DNA of 64,000 bases from Pseudodesulfovibrio profundus. GTDB lineage: Bacteria; Desulfobacterota; Desulfovibrionia; Desulfovibrionales; Desulfovibrionaceae. The stretch spans positions 2,703,001 through 2,767,000 of the forward strand of contig NZ_LT907975.1 in the NCBI RefSeq assembly GCF_900217235.1. Direction: 5' to 3'. Shown piece after piece: positions 1 through 7,926 of the stretch (the first letter of the stretch is position 1; each line of letters starts with the position of its first letter). The notes under the pieces were generated by a model. The model did not search any database. It saw nothing but the letters and a program-made list of their open reading frames with translations, and was not told the DNA's origin. Made by a program: the position numbers and the translations under genes.

Positions 1-2
1 AC

Positions 3-917
3 CCTGAGGTCATGGAATATGATGAATCTTATCAAAATGAGCAAGCGCACTCCTTGGCTTTCCAAAAACACCTGAATGACACGCTTGGAGTGGTTAATAG
101 TATCGCTAAGCCAGGACAAAACGTCATTGAAATAGGTTGTGGAAAGGGTGTTTTTTTGAGCATGATCCGGGATGCCGGTTACAAAGTCACAGGCTACGAC
201 CCGGCCCATGAAGGCAACGATCCCGATGTTGTGTCGGAATATTTCAACAAAGAACTTGATGTGACTCCAGGGGATATTGTCGTTCTGCGCCACACACTGG
301 AGCATGTGGCGGCTCCTGTTGAGTTCCTTCATGCCATCTGTGAGGCCAACGGGTTCACTGGTAAAATACTGATCGAAGTCCCTCGATTCGAATGGATTGT
401 TCAAAGGCGGGCTTTTTGGGACATCTTTCATGAGCACTGTAATTATTTCACGGAATCCTCTATTGCTGGCCTTTTTGATGAATGCTCCGTAGTTCCGTGT
501 TTTGAAGATCAATATATGTGGATAATCGCCGATATCAATAAGCTCAGAGAATTCACATCTTGCAAAAAAAGCTGCCAAGCTACAGTCGATCCCAACATCT
601 TTTCTGATGAAGTGGAGCGGCTGAAGAAGTATGTGGCCCTTCGCCCTGGTTGCCTGATATGGGGTGCTGGTGCAAAAGGGATTGCATTCGCCAATCAGGT
701 CGATCCTCAAGGGACGGTGCTTGGCGGAATCGTCGACATCAGCCCTAAAAAACAAGGCCGTTATGCGGCTAAAAGTGGTCACTTAATATTATCGCCCGAT
801 GAGCTGCGAGATCATGAAAATGCAGACATCATCATAATGAACGAAAATTACAAAGATGAAATACAAGCCATGTGCGAAAGAAATCCTAACGCACTGCTGA
901 CATTAGGAGAAATATGA
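3..917 (+). CDS. SAM-dependent methyltransferase with C-methyltransferase-like C-terminus (probably 5'-truncated)
   Basis: Class I SAM methyltransferase. The SAM-binding glycine motif VIEIGCGKG sits about 40 residues after the first ATG (position 12), followed by an acidic D in GYDPAH and a LRHTLEHV segment. The C-terminal part has a second Rossmann-like stretch (IWGAGAKGIAFANQVD), as seen in sugar C-methyltransferases and related two-domain enzymes. The frame stays open upstream to the window edge (codons from base 3), and no well-spaced ribosome site precedes the ATG at 12, so the true start is probably outside the window. It overlaps the next gene by ATGA, implying co-translation. Inference: a tailoring step in surface-polysaccharide or nucleotide-sugar biosynthesis; the substrate cannot be read. 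Confidence 0.75.
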   Translation, partial: PEVMEYDESYQNEQAHSLAFQKHLNDTLGVVNSIAKPGQNVIEIGCGKGVFLSMIRDAGYKVTGYDPAHEGNDPDVVSEYFNKELDVTPGDIVVLRHTLEHVAAPVEFLHAICEANGFTGKILIEVPRFEWIVQRRAFWDIFHEHCNYFTESSIAGLFDECSVVPCFEDQYMWIIADINKLREFTSCKKSCQATVDPNIFSDEVERLKKYVALRPGCLIWGAGAKGIAFANQVDPQGTVLGGIVDISPKKQGRYAAKSGHLILSPDELRDHENADIIIMNENYKDEIQAMCERNPNALLTLGEI

Positions 918-1654
918 GCAATCCAATTGAAGATTTCAAGAAAGAACGGCAAGAACGCATTAACGCGCAGGGCAGCAATGAGAAACTGAAATCAGCTGCA
1001 GACAGTTTTATGCGTGAGTCGATCAAGACAGGATATTCATACAACTTTCATTGGCTCGGGCGTCCCATCATACAGTATCCTCAAGATATCATCGCAATGC
1101 AGGAACTCATATGGAATGTGCAGCCTGATATTATTATTGAGACCGGTATCGCACATGGTGGAACTGTGTTGTTTCACGCCTCAATGCTGCAGCTTTTGGG
1201 CGGCGAAAGAAAAACCGTTAGTATTGATATCGATATTCGCGACCACAATCGTGCCGAAATTGAGGCACATCCCATGTGTAAGAACGTCACCATGTTGCAA
1301 GGTTCTTCCATCGACTCCGAGATTGTGGAATCAGCCTTCGACCTTGCCAAGGGGTGCGAGAACCCCATGGTGATTCTTGACTCTAATCATACCCATGAAC
1401 ATGTCCTTGAAGAAATGAAATTATACTCACCTCTTGTCAAAAAAGGTTCATACATGGTTGTTTTCGACACGGTCATTGAAGAACTCCCGGAAGAAGCGTC
1501 TGCCGATCGTCCGTGGGCGCCTGGTAATAACCCCATGACTGCTGTTGACGAATTCCTGAAGACAAATGACCGCTTTGTGCGTGACACGGACATTGACAAC
1601 AAACTCATGTTTTCAGTCGCTCCTCGCGGCTACTTGAAATGCATCAAAGATTGA
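914..1654 (+). CDS. CmcI/rhamnosyl O-methyltransferase family protein
   Basis: A 246-residue protein resembling the CmcI family (called cephalosporin hydroxylases, in practice SAM-dependent O-methyltransferases on sugars). Visible landmarks are IIQYPQDIIAMQELIW near residues 50-65, the SAM-binding segment IIETGIAHGGTVLFHASML around 76-94, an acidic VSIDIDIR segment, and MVILDSNHTHEHVLEEM, where the Asp and His residues typical of a metal-assisted methyltransferase lie. It starts on an ATG overlapping the stop of the preceding methyltransferase (ATGA), with AGGAGA just upstream. The two genes are therefore one operon, probably the tail of a glycan cluster lying upstream of the window. Substrate unknown. 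Confidence 0.8.
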   Translation: MSNPIEDFKKERQERINAQGSNEKLKSAADSFMRESIKTGYSYNFHWLGRPIIQYPQDIIAMQELIWNVQPDIIIETGIAHGGTVLFHASMLQLLGGERKTVSIDIDIRDHNRAEIEAHPMCKNVTMLQGSSIDSEIVESAFDLAKGCENPMVILDSNHTHEHVLEEMKLYSPLVKKGSYMVVFDTVIEELPEEASADRPWAPGNNPMTAVDEFLKTNDRFVRDTDIDNKLMFSVAPRGYLKCIKD

Positions 1655-1756
1655 TAGGTGTTATTCAAGGGCTTCAAGGCCAGGGTAGGCGCTCTTTGAC
1701 CCCCAAGGTGTTGTTGAGCGTGCCTTCCTCTCAGGACCATGATTAATTGAAAATCC

Positions 1757-1803
1757 GGCTTTCACTCTCTGGATATAATTATCCTATCTAGAGGGTGAAA
1801 GCC
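1757..1803. other. Imperfect inverted repeat, possible weak terminator
   Basis: The arms GGCTTTCACTCTCT (1757-1770) and AGAGGGTGAAAGCC (1790-1803) pair at 13 of 14 positions, with a nested GGATA/TATCC palindrome between them. It lies about 100 nt after the CmcI-family gene. There is no T-run directly after it, so a simple intrinsic terminator is doubtful. A second small CACTC/GAGTG stem at 1863-1885 is followed by a short T-rich stretch. The 1655-1930 interval otherwise shows no coding signal. Confidence 0.35.
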
Positions 1804-1936
1804 TGCTCAATCTCGGATCGCAGACTGATCGACCTATGGGTATGAAGTTCGCTGCACTCTTTCACTCCGTTTTACAACTAGAGTGTGGCTTTTTCGCTAT
1901 TGGTCATTTTTCGGTAACAAGAGATAAAATCTGAAT

Positions 1937-2143
1937 GCCGCTTTGCGGCGATTTATTGGATGGCTTCGCCTCTGGCGGCCAAAGGGCGAGCCCCTTTGGA
2001 ATCCTGTGTCGCCGTTGGCGAAGGGTATGTGGGTAGTTGGCGGTGTACTTCGGCAAACTCGCCCCGAAGGGCAGATGGGATGCAAGGGCGGTAGTCCTTG
2101 CCCGCCGGAGGCGAAATCACCTGACCAATCCCGCCGAAGGCGG
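1937..2143. repeat. Palindrome-rich intergenic repeat (REP-like mosaic)
   Basis: About 200 bp packed with short hairpins: GCCGC/GCGGC at 1937-1949, CCAAAGGG/CCCTTTGG at 1979-1999, CTTCGG/CCGAAG at 2048-2069, a CAAGG/CCTTG and GGCGG/CCGCC cluster at 2092-2105, and CCGCC/GGCGG at 2131-2143. Spurious open frames exist on both strands (1943-2209 plus, 1897-2184 minus), but their Gly/Pro/Arg/Ser-rich translations look like read-through of repetitive GC-rich DNA and have no ribosome site. From memory, similar unlikely translations are often annotated as hypothetical proteins in Desulfovibrio genomes, which would fit a dispersed element. This could not be checked here. Confidence 0.5.
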
Positions 2144-2170
2144 TTTCCCATGAATATCTTTAGGCAAAAG

Positions 2171-2204
2171 AAAAGGCCGCCCAAACGAGCGGCCTTATAT
2201 TTTG
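2171..2204 (-). terminator. Rho-independent terminator downstream of ribB
   Basis: Stem AAGGCCGC/GCGGCCTT (2173-2180 and 2189-2196) with an 8-nt loop. On the minus strand it is followed by TTTTCTTTTG, so it terminates ribB transcription. The plus side has a weaker TATATTTTG tail. Confidence 0.8.
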
Positions 2205-2234
2205 TTTAGATGAGGGGGAGGAGTGTTGGTGGCG

Positions 2235-2891
2235 TTATGCTGCCACGCGTTCCTTCGCCCTGCGATAGGCGACGATATCGTCCACGGTGCATACGGGCAT
2301 ATCGTGCTTGTTGGCGAATTCGATGATTTCGGGCAACCGGGCCATGGTGCCGTCGGGGTTGGTCACTTCGCATAATACGCCACATGGCTCGAAACCGGCC
2401 AGTCGGGTCATGTCCACGGTCGCTTCAGTGTGTCCGCCGCGCTCAAGAACGCCGCCACTGCGGGCGCGGAGCGGGAACACATTGCCGGGGCTGGCGATGT
2501 CGGTGGGCTTGGCGTCTTTTGCGATGGCAGCCTTGACCGTGGTGACGCGATCGGAAGCGGAAACACCGGTGGTGACACCTTCGGTGGCCTCGATGGAAAC
2601 GGTGAATGCGGTCTGGTACTGCGAGTTGTTTTCCTCGACCATCATGGGCAGGTTGAGTGAACGGACTTTTTCATCGGTCATGCAGAGACAGACGATGCCG
2701 CTGCACTCGCGGATGAGCAGAGCCATCTGTTCGTCGGTCAGCGTTTCTGCCGCAAAAATGAGGTCTCCCTCGTTTTCGCGATCCTCGTTATCGGTAACAA
2801 GGATGCCGCGACCTTCGCGCAAGGCCGTCAGCGCATTCTCGACACGCTCGATGGCATCGCCGAAATCAGTGAGTTGGGTTTTCTGATTCAT
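2235..2891 (-). CDS. ribB: 3,4-dihydroxy-2-butanone-4-phosphate synthase
   Basis: A 218-residue RibB, which converts ribulose 5-phosphate to the four-carbon precursor of riboflavin plus formate. Family hallmarks are visible: the acidic [11 protein letters not shown] metal-binding loop near residues 33-43, the [16 protein letters not shown] segment with catalytic His, and [18 protein letters not shown] near the C-terminus. The length fits a stand-alone RibB without a fused GTP cyclohydrolase II. The start is the ATG at 2891, preceded by AAGAGGAG; a longer frame to 3008 would run into the riboswitch and is not real. An FMN riboswitch lies just upstream, so expression should fall as FMN rises. 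The other riboflavin genes seen (ribE, ribD) are about 38-40 kb away. Confidence 0.95.
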   Translation of the reverse strand: MNQKTQLTDFGDAIERVENALTALREGRGILVTDNEDRENEGDLIFAAETLTDEQMALLIRECSGIVCLCMTDEKVRSLNLPMMVEENNSQYQTAFTVSIEATEGVTTGVSASDRVTTVKAAIAKDAKPTDIASPGNVFPLRARSGGVLERGGHTEATVDMTRLAGFEPCGVLCEVTNPDGTMARLPEIIEFANKHDMPVCTVDDIVAYRRAKERVAA

Positions 2892-3005
2892 CTGAATCTC
2901 CTCTTTGGAAGATGGTGAATCAGGGCGCAAGGATAGACAGTGGAGCACGGCGTGGCCGTGTCTCGGACGCGTGCCGGGTGAAAAACCGACAGCGGGTGAC
3001 TGCCT

Positions 3006-3148
3006 CATTCTCTTTCTTCCGGACTCTTACCGTCGGCCCCGGATTTACACCGGGTCTGCTTGACCTTCTCCACACGGAGAAGCGCTCGCGGGCTTTCTGA
3101 AAGATCAGATTACCGCCGGTGGGGACTTCCACCCCGCCCTGAGAACAA
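3006..3148 (-). promoter_or_regulatory. FMN riboswitch (RFN element) controlling ribB
   Basis: Read on the minus strand, the conserved RFN pieces appear in order: CTCAGGGCGGGGTGGAAGTC, CCCCACCGGCGGTAAT, AGCCCGCGAGCGC, a variable stem (CTTCTCCGTGTGGAGAAG), CCGGTGTAAATCCGGGGCCG, and ACGGTAAGAGTCCGGA. The element ends about 115 nt before the ribB ATG, leaving room for an expression platform. The known role of this class is FMN-dependent down-regulation of riboflavin synthesis or transport genes. Upstream on the minus strand, TTGACA (3185-3180) is followed by an A/T tract, but the spacing to a -10 box is too short to call a promoter. Confidence 0.95.
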
Positions 3149-3245
3149 GTGCATGCAACCTCATATAATTCCCCCTGAATGTCAATAGAAAGGAGTGTCT
3201 TCCGGGGAGAAATCAAGAGAGGGCGGAAGGAGTGAAAAGCCGAAG

Positions 3246-5108
3246 CTATGCCGATGGGATAGTGAAAAAGAAACTGCTTCCTTTGCCTATCTCGGATTCG
3301 ACGCTGATGGTGCCGCCATAGTGCTCGACAATCTCTTTGCAGATCGCCAGCCCGATGCCTGTTCCGAGTGAAGGTGTTTCCCTGTCACCCCGATCAGCTT
3401 GATAGAACAGCTCGAAGAGCCGAGGAACGTCATTGGAGCTAATGCCCTTGCCGGTGTCGGAAACAGAGAACTGTACACCGTCCGGCACTTTGCTGGCGGA
3501 TATCTTGATGTAACCATCCTCGGTGAACTTAACGGCGTTATTCAACAGATTGATGAGGACCTGATGGAGCCGGTCTTTGTCTACATGCACATGTGGAAGT
3601 TGCGGCTCGATGTCGACCAGCAACTCGACGGCGCCATTGGATTCAATGAGTCCGGCGATAGATTTTGCCGCACGATTGACGATTTGGCCGGGGGCGACAT
3701 TGGCATCCCGCCAGATGATCTTGCCCGCTTCGATTTTGTTGAGGTCAAGCATGTCACCGATGAGTGTGCCGAGGCGCTTGGTTTCATTGTGAACCACGGT
3801 GAAGTTGGTCAGATGCTTTGAGACCTTGGTTGTCAGGTCTTCTTGTTGTTTAAGGTGCGGGCTGAAATGCTTTTTGAAATCACGTTCCATCAGTTTGACG
3901 AACCCGTGGATGGCTGTCAGCGGGGTGCGCAATTCATGGGACGTGGCCGACAGAAAGTGGTTCTTTGCGATATCGAGTGTTCGCAGTTCCTTGTTGGCTT
4001 TTTCCAATTCCTTGGTCCTGTCTGCCACTTTGTCTTCGAGCTCATCACGGGCTTCGCTCAACTTGCGCTGATCGGATTCCAGTCTTTCAAGCATCATGTT
4101 GACGCTGTATGCGAGCTGGGCAAGCTCATCGCTGCCGCTGATGTTAACCCTGTCAGTGTGGCCGGAAATGCGGATGCGCTGGACCTGTGAATTGAGCCGT
4201 TCCAGTCGTGAGAGAACGCGTCTTTGGAGAATGATGAAGATCAGAATGCCTGCAACGAGAATGACTACGGCCATGGAAATGGCACTGAGCTGCGAAACGG
4301 ATTTGCCCAAATTCATGATGCGCCGATCAGATGACACCTGAATGACAAGGGCGGGCTTGTTGTATATGTCGCCAATGGTGATGAACCCTTTGATGGTGTC
4401 TTCACTTTCCGGGATGATAGTGGGATCAGGCGTGGAGTGAGGAAGGATATCGCTCGATTCGTCCCAATCAATGGGTGACTGTGCTTCAGTGAAAACCGTC
4501 ATGTCCAACACCAGGTCTTCTGCTATGGTTTCGACCAGTGCAGGAGAAATATGTCGGGCCATGAGAAAGTGACCGATATCAGTACCACGACCTGCTGAAG
4601 TGAATATTTGTCGAACAGAGAATACGTATGGCTTGCCCCCGACTATGACGAATCCGCCTCGTCCGCCTTCATCTGAGATGGCCGGAAGGGTTTCGGGTTG
4701 GGCCATGATGTCTCTCAGAAACTGATTGAGCGGTTGGTTCTCACTGCCATCTTCGTTGTATGCCTTTCCGAAAACAGTTTTACCGTCGCCATTGTTGATG
4801 ATCATGGCAGCCAGATGCTGCTCCTGAAATGTCAATGGCATCAGGTTTGATGTGCGATAGTCTTCATTGCCGTCCATGGCGAAATCGAAGGTGTCGTCCC
4901 AGGAACTCCAATCCCATAAAAAAAGATCAAGTCGATGTAACTGATTGTGCAGTTCATTTTTGGCACGAACCACATGAGAGGTAATCTCTTCCTTTTCCAA
5001 TTGCAGAAAAGCGCCACTTACAAGGCGGTTGGTTATGGCGTATCCAACTGACAGAACAATGACAGCAAGTATGCCTAATGATGCAAAAAGTATGTTTCGC
5101 AGCTTCAT
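3246..5108 (-). CDS. Membrane sensor histidine kinase with CHASE4 domain
   Basis: A 620-residue two-component sensor. N-terminal membrane segment at about 6-28; periplasmic CHASE4-type domain at about 40-260 (LDLFLWDWSSWDDTFDF and the following LMPLTFQEQHLAAMII are characteristic); second membrane segment at about 275-297; HAMP linker; a Glu/Lys-rich coiled coil; HisKA with the phospho-acceptor His in ATSHELRTPL; HATPase with NLLNNAVKF (N box), DTGKGI (G1) and GTGIGLAI (G2). It has no receiver domain and no adjacent response regulator, so its partner is unknown. It is transcribed toward ribB and divergently from hypA, across about 150 bp holding a 9-bp inverted repeat (5162-5170/5193-5201). 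Confidence 0.9.
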   Translation of the reverse strand: MKLRNILFASLGILAVIVLSVGYAITNRLVSGAFLQLEKEEITSHVVRAKNELHNQLHRLDLFLWDWSSWDDTFDFAMDGNEDYRTSNLMPLTFQEQHLAAMIINNGDGKTVFGKAYNEDGSENQPLNQFLRDIMAQPETLPAISDEGGRGGFVIVGGKPYVFSVRQIFTSAGRGTDIGHFLMARHISPALVETIAEDLVLDMTVFTEAQSPIDWDESSDILPHSTPDPTIIPESEDTIKGFITIGDIYNKPALVIQVSSDRRIMNLGKSVSQLSAISMAVVILVAGILIFIILQRRVLSRLERLNSQVQRIRISGHTDRVNISGSDELAQLAYSVNMMLERLESDQRKLSEARDELEDKVADRTKELEKANKELRTLDIAKNHFLSATSHELRTPLTAIHGFVKLMERDFKKHFSPHLKQQEDLTTKVSKHLTNFTVVHNETKRLGTLIGDMLDLNKIEAGKIIWRDANVAPGQIVNRAAKSIAGLIESNGAVELLVDIEPQLPHVHVDKDRLHQVLINLLNNAVKFTEDGYIKISASKVPDGVQFSVSDTGKGISSNDVPRLFELFYQADRGDRETPSLGTGIGLAICKEIVEHYGGTISVESEIGKGSSFFFTIPSA

Positions 5109-5259
5109 GAATTACCTGTAATCCACTCTTTCCACCGTGTATATTAGTAATTCATCCTGAAGAAGATATTGTCGGATCAGAGAAGTAATTTGAATATCTT
5201 CCGAATTGAGGGCAAACACCCTCTTGCCGCCATTTGAAAAAAGGGGTACCCAGTTCTCC

Positions 5260-5616
5260 ATGCATGAAATGTCTATAGTTCAATCCATTCTCGGTATTCT
5301 GCAGGAAGAGATGGTCAAACACGATGGCAAGAAGCTCAAGAAAGTGGTGATCAAGAACGGCGCACTGGCCGGGGTTGTCACTGAAGCTCTGAAGTTCGCC
5401 TGGGACGCCATGACCCCCGCAGAGGGTTTTGATGGTGCCCAACTGGAAATCATTGAAGTGCCTATCAAGGTAGCTTGCGGTGACTGTGGTGAGGAGTTCA
5501 TGCCGGAGCATACGCGCTGCATGCCTTGTCCGAAGTGTGACCAGCTGCTGGGGCATACCGTGATCCAGGGGAAGGAAATGCTTATCGATTCGATTGAAAT
5601 CGACGACGAGCAGTAA
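5260..5616 (+). CDS. hypA: Hydrogenase nickel-incorporation protein HypA
   Basis: A 118-residue HypA, the Ni(II)-binding partner of HypB that delivers nickel to [NiFe]-hydrogenase precursors. The ATG at 5260 was chosen because it gives the N-terminus MHEMS, whose His2 is the known nickel ligand; a longer frame from 5206 has no support. The C-terminal zinc site is CGDC followed by CMPCPKC. The C-terminus is acidic. hypB follows 19 nt downstream with its own Shine-Dalgarno. No other hyp or hydrogenase structural genes lie in the window, so the enzymes served are encoded elsewhere. Confidence 0.93.
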   Translation: MHEMSIVQSILGILQEEMVKHDGKKLKKVVIKNGALAGVVTEALKFAWDAMTPAEGFDGAQLEIIEVPIKVACGDCGEEFMPEHTRCMPCPKCDQLLGHTVIQGKEMLIDSIEIDDEQ

Positions 5617-5635
5617 CATATATCAGGAGAAAAGC

Positions 5636-6295
5636 ATGACACAGGAAGTCACTATCGTCCGCAATGTCCTTGAGGCCAACGACCGTCTGGCCGAAGAACT
5701 CAAGGCGACATTCAAAGAGAAGAAGATTCTCTGTCTGAATCTCATGAGTTCCCCCGGCGCTGGTAAGACCACGCTGCTGGAACGCACCCTCACCGATTTG
5801 AAGGACGAGTTCAAGATGGCTGTCATCGAAGGCGACCTGCAGACGGATAACGATGCGCAGCGTGTCGCTGCCACTGGTGCTCAGGCCGTCCAGGTCAACA
5901 CCGAAGGCGGTTGTCATCTTGATTCCGGCATGGTGCTGGATTCTCTGAAGTCCATTGACATGGAAGGACTTGATATTCTGTTCGTGGAAAATGTAGGCAA
6001 CCTCGTCTGCCCGGCTGAATTTGAAGTGGGCGAAGATTACAAAGTGACCCTGCTTTCCGTGGCCGAAGGGGACGACAAGCCGGAGAAGTATCCCCTCATG
6101 TTCCATATTTCCGCGGTCATGCTGCTGAACAAGGTCGATCTGATGCCGTATGTGGATTTTGATCTGGATAAGGCAAGCGGACATGCGACCAAATTGAACA
6201 AAGACATCAAGGTCATTCCTATTTCCGCACGTAGTGGAGAAAACCTTGAGGAGTGGTACTCCTGGTTGCGCGAAAAGCGGGCCGAAAAGCAGTAA
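5636..6295 (+). CDS. hypB: Hydrogenase/urease-type nickel GTPase HypB
   Basis: A 219-residue SIMIBI-class GTPase for nickel insertion. Walker A is SSPGAGKTTLLERT (around residues 37-50). It also shows EGDLQTDNDAQR, then NTEGGCHLD (metal-site region), FVENVGNLVCP, and the base-recognition motif LLNKVDL. It lacks the N-terminal CxxCGC motif and the His-rich tract found in some HypB proteins, so high-affinity nickel storage is not expected. AGGAGA at 5625-5630 sets the start at 5636. It is co-transcribed with hypA and followed by a strong terminator. Confidence 0.95.
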   Translation: MTQEVTIVRNVLEANDRLAEELKATFKEKKILCLNLMSSPGAGKTTLLERTLTDLKDEFKMAVIEGDLQTDNDAQRVAATGAQAVQVNTEGGCHLDSGMVLDSLKSIDMEGLDILFVENVGNLVCPAEFEVGEDYKVTLLSVAEGDDKPEKYPLMFHISAVMLLNKVDLMPYVDFDLDKASGHATKLNKDIKVIPISARSGENLEEWYSWLREKRAEKQ

Positions 6296-6320
6296 CCGCT
6301 GGGAACCAATATGGTTTTAC

Positions 6321-6354
6321 AATCCCGTCCGCATTGTGCGGGCGGGATTTTTTT
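6321..6354 (+). terminator. Rho-independent terminator after hypAB
   Basis: Stem AATCCCGTCCGCA/TGCGGGCGGGATT with a 2-3 nt loop, then seven T residues (6348-6354). Confidence 0.92.
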
Positions 6355-6491
6355 GTGCCTGTCGGGCAAAGAGCATCCGGCTTTGAGGAAGAATGCACGC
6401 AATGCGAGTATTTTACCTGCTGGGATTATATCCTGTTCATTCGTGAGCTTTTCCCATTGGCAGAAATTGTGGGGAGGCGTATGTTGTAATC

Positions 6492-7817
6492 ATGTCTTTC
6501 CCGGATGACCTGGCTTTAGACGATATTTTCTCCTCCATAGCCGACGGCCTGTTTACGGTCGATGCGGAGTGGAACATCACGTTCTTCAACGAGGCGGCCC
6601 AGCGTATTACCGGTATGTCGTCCAAATCGGCGCTGGGCAGCAAATGCTGGGATGTCCTCCGGTCGAGCCTTTGTGACGGCAACTGTGCCGTGGCCGAGTG
6701 CATGGAAACAGGGGAACGGCTGAACAATAAATCCATATCCATTGAGCGTGCGGACGGTACTACGGTCCCGATTTCCATCTCCGCTGCCCCATTGCGTAAT
6801 AAGCAGGGGCAGGTGGTCGGCGGCGTGGAAACATTCCGTGATTTGACTGAAATCAACGGCATGCGGAAACGGGTGCATGACCTGTACGGCGTTGAGGATA
6901 TCGTCGGGCGTAGTTCGGCGCTGAACCGGGTTCTCAAAATACTCCCTCAGGTAAGCGACAGCTCGGCTACCGTGCTGCTTTCAGGGCGGTCGGGAACCGG
7001 CAAGGAGCTGTTTGCCAGCGCTATCCATAACCTGAGCCCCCGCAAGGAGAAACCGTTTGTGGCGGTGAACTGCGGAGCATTGCCCGAGACCCTGCTGGAA
7101 TCGGAGCTGTTCGGATACAAGGCCGGCGCATTCACGGATGCACGAACCGACAAACCCGGGCGCATCGAGCGGGCAGAGGGCGGGACCATTTTCCTGGATG
7201 AGGTCGGCGATTTGCCCGGACCGTTGCAGGTGAAGCTCTTGCGGTTTTTGCAGGAACGGACCTTTGAGCCGCTTGGCGGTGTCGAGCCGGTCCAGGCCGA
7301 TGTGCGAGTTGTCGCTGCAACCAATCGTGATTTGGAACAGGCCGTGGCAGACAGTTCATTCCGGCGGGACTTGTACTATCGGCTCAATGTCGTGAACCTT
7401 CCGCTTCCCGCGCTGACAGAGCGACGAGAAGATATTCCGGTACTGGTCGAGCACTTTGTCGATCGGTTCAATGCGTTGCAGGGCAAGTCATTGGATGGAG
7501 TCAGCAGTGAGGTGCTGCAACTCCTCATGTCATACGACTTCCCCGGCAATGTCCGGGAGCTGGAAAACATCATCGAGTATGCCTTTATTTTGTGTTCAAC
7601 AGGCCCTATTCAGGTTGAACATCTGCCCGACAATCTCCAGTTTGCCAAAGGCGGGCTTGGGCGCGATCTCTTCAAAGGGACCATGGATGAAATCAAGTGT
7701 CGCGCAGCCCAGATCGCCCTTGAGCGTAACAACGGCAAAAAGATGGCAACCTGCCGTGAATTGAAGATCTCCAAGGATACCCTCCGTCGTATGCTTGCTC
7801 GCTGCGGTTTGGGCTAA
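6492..7817 (+). CDS. PAS-domain sigma-54-dependent transcriptional activator
   Basis: A 441-residue enhancer-binding protein: N-terminal PAS at about 8-120 (DGLFTVDAEWNITFFNEAAQRITG), AAA+ domain at about 137-365 with Walker A LSGRSGTGKE, Walker B GGTIFLDEVGDL, arginine-finger region and [10 protein letters not shown], and a C-terminal Fis-type helix-turn-helix (CRELKISKDTLRRMLAR). There is no receiver domain, so it senses through PAS. The sigma-54 contact loop reads GAFTDA (residues 212-217) instead of GAFTGA. A -24/-12 promoter lies about 95 nt after its stop, before mrp. From memory, Desulfovibrio vulgaris has a similar PAS sigma-54 regulator next to Mrp/ORP ATPase genes. Regulation of mrp is an inference from position. 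Confidence 0.88.
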   Translation: MSFPDDLALDDIFSSIADGLFTVDAEWNITFFNEAAQRITGMSSKSALGSKCWDVLRSSLCDGNCAVAECMETGERLNNKSISIERADGTTVPISISAAPLRNKQGQVVGGVETFRDLTEINGMRKRVHDLYGVEDIVGRSSALNRVLKILPQVSDSSATVLLSGRSGTGKELFASAIHNLSPRKEKPFVAVNCGALPETLLESELFGYKAGAFTDARTDKPGRIERAEGGTIFLDEVGDLPGPLQVKLLRFLQERTFEPLGGVEPVQADVRVVAATNRDLEQAVADSSFRRDLYYRLNVVNLPLPALTERREDIPVLVEHFVDRFNALQGKSLDGVSSEVLQLLMSYDFPGNVRELENIIEYAFILCSTGPIQVEHLPDNLQFAKGGLGRDLFKGTMDEIKCRAAQIALERNNGKKMATCRELKISKDTLRRMLARCGLG

Positions 7818-7910
7818 AAATTCGTCCTTCTCCTCTTATGATAGACGCATTTTGCGTCGCTTCTTTTGTCGCGTTCCCTGCAAAATGTTGAAATGTGGAC
7901 GATAATTTTT

Positions 7911-7926
7911 TGGCATGTTCCGTGCT
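7911..7926 (+). promoter_or_regulatory. Sigma-54 (-24/-12) promoter candidate
   Basis: TGGCATGTTCCGTGCT matches TGGCACG-N4-TTGCT with two mismatches and exact GG-N10-GC spacing. Upstream, an inverted repeat GACGCA-TTT-TGCGTC (7844-7858) could be an activator site. No ORF follows until mrp at 8396, so the transcript would carry a leader of about 460 nt or include a separate small RNA. Confidence 0.65.

Noticed and set aside
1943-2209. Open reading frame of 88 codons within the palindromic repeat (and an overlapping minus-strand frame 1897-2184)
   Set aside because: No ribosome site, GC-bias composition, and sequence explained by stacked hairpins; treated as a non-coding repeat.
3162-3185. Sigma-70 promoter for ribB with TTGACA at 3185-3180
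   Set aside because: The nearest -10-like sequence is only 12 nt away, so no proper promoter could be assigned.
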